NCBI GenBank assembly: GCA_937889545.1
Contig: CALAOT010000003.1
Location: 39,459-103,458 of the forward strand
Length of the DNA: 64,000 bases
Direction of reading: 5' to 3'
From: an uncultured Opitutaceae bacterium
GTDB taxonomy: Bacteria; Verrucomicrobiota; Verrucomicrobiia; Opitutales; Opitutaceae
Shown here: positions 60,049 through 64,000 of the stretch, one piece after another
Layout: each line of letters starts with the position of its first letter
Numbering within the stretch: the stretch's first letter is position 1
Program-made: the position numbers and the translations under genes
The notes under the pieces: generated by a model
What the model saw: only the letters and a program-made list of their open reading frames with translations
What the model was told of the DNA's origin: nothing
Database searches by the model: none

Positions 60049-61296
60049 ATGAATCCACTCAGTTCGTTCGTCGTATCTCCGTTCACCAATCCCTCAGGGG
60101 AGGTCGTCTTTAGAGTCTCAGGTTGGCTCTATGGCAAACGCATCCGCAAGAACTTCGCCACCCGTGCCGAAGCGGAAGCTGAGCGCCAGGTGTTTGAAGT
60201 CGGAAGCCTCCAAACCAAGGACAAGGTTCGCGCCGCGATCACCCGCCTCAGCGATGAACAAATACGTGAGGCCGTGACCGCTTTTCAGCGGCTAGAAGGC
60301 CAGCAGCAAACGCTTTCCTCCTGCGTCGACTATGCGCTAGCGAATTACCGTGCTCCGGAACGCCAGAAGCTCTTGGCCGACGCCATTGCCGAATATGTCG
60401 CCGCAAAGGAGCACGAATTCGAGCAGGACCACATTTCGCGCCCGCAGCTTGGCCGAATTCGATGGGATCTGAAACGGCTTCAAAACCAATTCCCTAATGA
60501 GACCGTCGCCGGCCTGACGGTACCTCGGCTAGTGACCTTTCTTGCGGTCGGCCGGCCCGCCATGAAGACCTATAACAATCGGCGCGGCATACTCTCGACC
60601 TTTCTCAAGTTCGCGTTTCATCGAAGCTTGATCGCTGACAATCCGATTCTCAAAGTGCCCCACCACCGGATCCGCCGCAGGATCGGATCCGCGGGCACGC
60701 TTTCCGCCACCCAAACGCGCGACCTCATGGAACACCTTGAAAGTTTCGAGGGGGGACGGTGGGTGCCCTATTTCGCCCTCTGCCTTTTTGCAGGAATCCG
60801 CCCTGAGGTGCCTGATGGCGAGATTTCGAAGCTCCGGCCAGAAGCCGTCGATCTCAACGTTAACACGATTTTCGTACCGGCCGAGGTATCTAAGATCCGC
60901 GAGTCCCGCAGGGTGGCCATTCAGCCGAACCTTGCGGCGTGGCTCCGAGCCTATCCTCTCGAAAGATTTCCCATCGTAGTAGCGGACTTTCAGAAACGTC
61001 GGGCCAAATTCGCGAAGAGGTTTCACCTCACCCATGACGTGCTCCGCCACACGTTCATTTCAATGTTCGTCGCCAAGTTCCGGTCGATGGGCGAGGCAGC
61101 GCTCCAAGCGGGCAACTCCGAATCTATAATCCGAAAATATTACCTCGATCTGAAAACCTCGTCGGAGGCCGAGGAGTTTTTCAATATCATGCCTAAGCGG
61201 GCTCATGGAATCGTGCCGGCTGCCGGCGCGGCATTCCCCAACCTGAAAAGCGACATGCCGGTCGTCGCCCTACCCCGCCATCCTCGGGCGGCATGA
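60049..61296 (+). CDS. int: Tyrosine recombinase / integrase of the second island
   Basis: 415 aa, closely related to the 8754 integrase. Both have 'IAEYVAAKEHEF.QDHIS', 'MKTYNNRRGI.STF' and 'GGRWVPYFALCLFAGIRP'. Catalytic residues are Arg in 'FAGIRPEVPDGE', the His-Arg box 'HDVLRHTFISMF' and Tyr in 'IIRKYYLDL' (Y365). The N-terminal ~90 residues and C-terminal tail are the most diverged parts. It appears intact, so the second element may still be mobilisable. Confidence 0.93.
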   Translation: MNPLSSFVVSPFTNPSGEVVFRVSGWLYGKRIRKNFATRAEAEAERQVFEVGSLQTKDKVRAAITRLSDEQIREAVTAFQRLEGQQQTLSSCVDYALANYRAPERQKLLADAIAEYVAAKEHEFEQDHISRPQLGRIRWDLKRLQNQFPNETVAGLTVPRLVTFLAVGRPAMKTYNNRRGILSTFLKFAFHRSLIADNPILKVPHHRIRRRIGSAGTLSATQTRDLMEHLESFEGGRWVPYFALCLFAGIRPEVPDGEISKLRPEAVDLNVNTIFVPAEVSKIRESRRVAIQPNLAAWLRAYPLERFPIVVADFQKRRAKFAKRFHLTHDVLRHTFISMFVAKFRSMGEAALQAGNSESIIRKYYLDLKTSSEAEEFFNIMPKRAHGIVPAAGAAFPNLKSDMPVVALPRHPRAA

Positions 61297-61316
61297 GTTG
61301 ACGGACCGCTTAGGGT

Positions 61317-61544
61317 ATGGAGGCACCCTCAACACGAACCAGTGGAACCCAGCTTACGGACATCAAGGGCTTGCGCGTTGGAGGGATCTTCCCCAAGGGC
61401 AAGGAACCGTCTATCCGCACCCTAAGACAATGGACAAAGCTACGCCGCATTCCCCATCACCGCATCGGACACTTCGTCTATTACGACCTGGCCGAGGTCG
61501 GCATGCATATACGCACTAAGTTGCTGGTCCCTGCTCGCGGCTAG
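61317..61544 (+). CDS. Small wHTH / excisionase-like protein of the second island
   Basis: 75 aa, a paralogue of the protein at 10696. Both share 'EPSIRTLR.WTKLRRIPHHR.GHFVY.D' and a basic tail. It follows the integrase by 20 bases, which strengthens the idea that the pair is one recombination module. Confidence 0.65.
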   Translation: MEAPSTRTSGTQLTDIKGLRVGGIFPKGKEPSIRTLRQWTKLRRIPHHRIGHFVYYDLAEVGMHIRTKLLVPARG

Positions 61545-61692
61545 AAACCAGCCTTTCGAGTCCACACAAAGCGTCGCGCCGGCCCGACACTCCATGCTTG
61601 AAGCAACGCGTTTTTCTTTCGGGGGTGTCTGTTGTCATTGGGTTGCGTGTTATGCGCGCAAAGCCTAACAAATCCGTTCGCAGCAATTGGAT

Positions 61693-62697
61693 TTAACCTT
61701 TGCCAATACTCTTCGCCAATCGTCCATTTGCCCGCATCCAAACCACTTGCCGACGAATGGAGGTTTCTATTGCCGTAGTCGGCCGCCACCCGAGCACCTC
61801 TTGCGTTCTCACTGAGCTATAGTACCGAAAGGAAAAACCGTTCCGAATCAGATACGGACTGAATTGGGTGTCGTTTCCCATAAAATCGGCGACGATAGCT
61901 GCGCAAAATATTGGCTCGTATAACCAAGCGGGGATTGTTCGGGAGATCCGGTGTTCCGTTCCCAAAAGCTCCAGTATGATATTATATAAATCCACGAAAA
62001 GCCGATGTTCTCCTGTGACGACCAGCTGCTGGGACCTATCCAGTCTACATGCGTAGATACATGCGTCGGCTGCATCGTTTACGTCGATAACTGATGTGCC
62101 TCCAGGCGGAGCCATGGTTACCTTATTGTTCGCTAAGTAACGAATAATGCACCCTGTGTGGTCATGCGTGTCTCCCGCTCCATAAATTGGTGAACAATGC
62201 ACAAATACGATCGTCATTCTATGCTTGAATTGCTCGGCCGTCTCTTGTGCCTTTAATTTGCTGTCCAAATATGGGAAAAGCCAAGGCATGCGTACCTTGG
62301 ATGAAAAATCCGCTTCGCGGGTCACCTGTTTTCGCGAAGCCCGAAAGCCGCTAATTGTGTCTACGAGGACTACCTTCTCTACTCCTTCTGCCGCTGCTGC
62401 CATCAGAAGGGTCCTAGTCCCGGTTGTATTCACCGAATACAATTGCTTTCGATATCTTCGGTTATACCGCCCCAAGACCACTGTGTTTATTACAGTATCA
62501 AAACCCTCCATCGCCCTTCGCAGCGCCAATTCATCATTAATGTCTCCATAGTAATATTTTACCTTCGCTCCAGATTTCTGTGGGACCAAGGGGCATTCGT
62601 GATGATAGGCGCCCAATTCCACTCCCATCTCAAGCAGCCGCCCACAGATCGCTGCCCCCAAGAAGCCTGTAGCGCCTACGACCAGCACCGACTTCAT
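61693..62697 (-). CDS. NAD-dependent epimerase/dehydratase (extended SDR)
   Basis: 334 aa. Rossmann motif 'LVVGATGFLGAAICGRL' at the N-terminus, 'GDINDELALRRAMEGFDTVINT', and a YxxxK in 'YLDSKLKAQE'. The rest resembles 3-beta-HSD/NAD(P)-binding sugar epimerases ('VHCSPIYGAGD', 'VIDVNDAADACIYA'). The substrate is unknown. Its start overlaps the end of the next gene upstream (ATGA), so the two form an operon. Confidence 0.8.
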   Translation of the reverse strand: MKSVLVVGATGFLGAAICGRLLEMGVELGAYHHECPLVPQKSGAKVKYYYGDINDELALRRAMEGFDTVINTVVLGRYNRRYRKQLYSVNTTGTRTLLMAAAAEGVEKVVLVDTISGFRASRKQVTREADFSSKVRMPWLFPYLDSKLKAQETAEQFKHRMTIVFVHCSPIYGAGDTHDHTGCIIRYLANNKVTMAPPGGTSVIDVNDAADACIYACRLDRSQQLVVTGEHRLFVDLYNIILELLGTEHRISRTIPAWLYEPIFCAAIVADFMGNDTQFSPYLIRNGFSFRYYSSVRTQEVLGWRPTTAIETSIRRQVVWMRANGRLAKSIGKG

Positions 62698-63557
62698 TGA
62701 TTCGGATGTCGGGGATTCCGAGAGGTCGGAGGTGACCGGCCCTGGTTGCCGGTCTCATTTGGTTCAAACTTCGTTGCCGCACTATACAACGAATCGAATA
62801 TCTCCGTTAGATGGCGAACCTCACTCAACTTGAGGTGCAATGTGGCACGAAAAGCTGAGCCTTGGTATTGTGGTTCTGTAAGTACCACTGCTACCGATTG
62901 ATCCCAGATGCCTAGATCAAGGGCCGGCGTTCCAGTTGGGGCATCACCCTTTGCGAGATATCGCACATCAATGCCGCTCTTATACTGTTCAAACATGATA
63001 GCATACATCTCGTTTTTTTCTTCCGTCTCTTCGAAGATAAAGATTCGTTTAATGACGATTCCGGTCTTTATAGCATTTAGCGCCAGGTGATTGAAACGCT
63101 TTCCGTGAGATGATTGCCAATATCCCTTGAAATCGCTCATTACGCTTGTGCCCCAGTACTCGTGCCGGCAGAATTCATGGTCATACAATTTTGTGGCTAT
63201 ATCCACAAATCCCTCAAGGGAATGAACGGTCCAAAGTCCGTTGTTCAAACTTCCTAGATTGTCGTCAATTCGCGCGAGAGCTTGCTCAGCTAGCCATTGC
63301 TGAATGCTAGAGCCACCCTTTTCTAGGCTCCGCATTCTTGCCGCCACAGATGCAGTACGATCAGAGCAATCGACGAGGCCGCTTCGCGTATCGAGGAACT
63401 TTGAAACCTTCGTTACTATTTCGAACGGCTCGATCAAAAGCAGAGTTAAATTCACCAATAAGCCGATAATGAGTGAGGAACTCTTGTCATGCGTATAAAG
63501 CCACACAGTTAGCGTCAGTATCGCAGAAATCAGCGCGGGAGTTAAATATCGTTTCAT
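62694..63557 (-). CDS. Hypothetical membrane-anchored protein
   Basis: 287 aa. Two hydrophobic segments at the N-terminus ('ALISAILTLTVWLY' and 'LIIGLLVNLTLLLIEPF') precede a cytoplasmic domain with alternating strands ('IVIKRIFIFEETEEKNEMYAIMFEQY', 'IDVRYLAKGD', 'SVAVVLTEPQYQ'). The strand pattern is faintly PLD-like but no HKD is present. Not recognised. It is upstream partner of the epimerase. Confidence 0.5.
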   Translation of the reverse strand: MKRYLTPALISAILTLTVWLYTHDKSSSLIIGLLVNLTLLLIEPFEIVTKVSKFLDTRSGLVDCSDRTASVAARMRSLEKGGSSIQQWLAEQALARIDDNLGSLNNGLWTVHSLEGFVDIATKLYDHEFCRHEYWGTSVMSDFKGYWQSSHGKRFNHLALNAIKTGIVIKRIFIFEETEEKNEMYAIMFEQYKSGIDVRYLAKGDAPTGTPALDLGIWDQSVAVVLTEPQYQGSAFRATLHLKLSEVRHLTEIFDSLYSAATKFEPNETGNQGRSPPTSRNPRHPNQ

Positions 63558-64000
63558 TTGGGGTTACTTACCCGCAGGAGGGGTTCTAACAGCGTCCTTC
63601 AAGCGCAACTGTCGATTGTAATGAACCCTCCGTGCTAGCCAGTCAAATGCTATTGAAGATAGAAACTGGGTTCCATTCGAATTGAGAGAGTGCTATTTCA
63701 ATGGTGGCGCGGGATTTGTTTCACGAAAATCTCGCTGCCAACGGGTTTACGGACGAGCGTTGGGCGTGTCATGAAATATTCGTCATTTCTAGGCGCGCTT
63801 TCGTCGGGCCCACAAATCGGGTCCGCTTTTGCCCTGGAAGGGGTCCCCTTCTGGACAGTTGGTGCGACGGTCCGCCAAGTGTTGCTACTGGCTAAGAATA
63901 GCCGAGATCCTTATAGAAACACCTCAGGTCACCGGGCACGGCTGTCCAGTTATGAGTACTTGATCTCCAGTTGGTTAGGAATATCGACATCGCCAGTCCT
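63558..64000. other. Unassigned end of window
   Basis: 443 bases with no supported gene. A short plus-strand open frame (63701-63895) has no recognisable features. It probably includes the promoter of the minus-strand pair. Confidence 0.35.

Larger units (their letters stand above)
59977..64000. mobile_element. Second integrase-bearing island, partial
   Basis: It begins at the right att copy and continues off the window. It opens with an integrase and wHTH gene related to those of the first element, then an epimerase and a membrane-anchored protein on the minus strand. DNA after ~61.5 kb is visibly more AT-rich than the rest. The far end is not seen. Confidence 0.6.

Noticed and set aside
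63701..63895. 64-aa plus-strand open frame at the window end
   Set aside because: No ribosome site, no domain and no neighbour support.
1..64000. CRISPR array or cas genes
   Set aside because: No regularly spaced short repeats were seen; the only repeat arrays are protein-coding (delta-60) or a small operator-like cluster.

Overview
The window looks like a high-GC bacterial chromosome, most likely a verrucomicrobium of the Opitutus type. This is an inference from the delta-60-repeat/putative-Ig surface protein, the sialate-esterase-like protein and the overall codon use. The chromosomal backbone occupies about 1-8680: the 3' part of a large delta-60 repeat protein, a sialate O-acetylesterase homologue that has lost its nucleophile motif, uvrC, cinA, purC and a tRNA-Glu(TTC) gene.

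The 3' end of tRNA-Glu is the integration site of a roughly 51-kb integrative and conjugative element (8681-59976). A 25-bp copy of the tRNA tail (8656-8680) recurs with one mismatch at 59952-59976. A tyrosine integrase starts 73 bases after the left copy. A second, related integrase starts 72 bases after the right copy and opens a second island that runs off the window (59977-64000). The two elements share the order att, hairpin, hairpin, integrase, small wHTH protein, so this is a tandem island array at one tRNA.

Inside the first element: (a) 8.7-12.7 kb holds the integrase, a small DNA-binding protein and three overlapping genes of unknown function. (b) 12.9-32.2 kb is a dense defence block. 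The minus strand carries an HNH-like protein, a DUF262/DUF1524 (GmrSD-type) protein, a PLD-family nuclease, a UvrD-like helicase and an OLD-family ATPase/TOPRIM nuclease (Gabija-like pair). Diverging from it on the plus strand is a BREX-type-3-like operon: DUF499 ATPase, a very short PglZ-like protein, an embedded VapBC-like pair, a DUF1156 Zn-ribbon methyltransferase, a 151-aa protein, a SNF2 helicase, a 119-aa protein and an AbiU2-like protein. (c) 32.3-34.2 kb has radC and an ORF6C-like gene. (d) 34.2-50.5 kb is the transfer region: a candidate oriT, MobF relaxase, coupling protein, a stand-alone ClpB-D2-like AAA+ ATPase, an AraC-type regulator and VirB2/3/4/5/6/8/9/10 with three lipoproteins. 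No VirB11 or VirB1 is seen. (e) 50.5-59.4 kb is cargo: two small genes, an XRE/excisionase fusion regulator with a candidate operator array, a cassette of two DUF4238 proteins around a possible PIN-like protein bounded by a direct repeat, a secreted trypsin-like protease and a Ser/Thr kinase. A permease remnant lies next to the right att copy.

The second island, as far as visible, holds its integrase, the wHTH protein, a NAD-dependent epimerase and a membrane-anchored protein of unknown function. No CRISPR array, rRNA or complete insertion sequence was seen.
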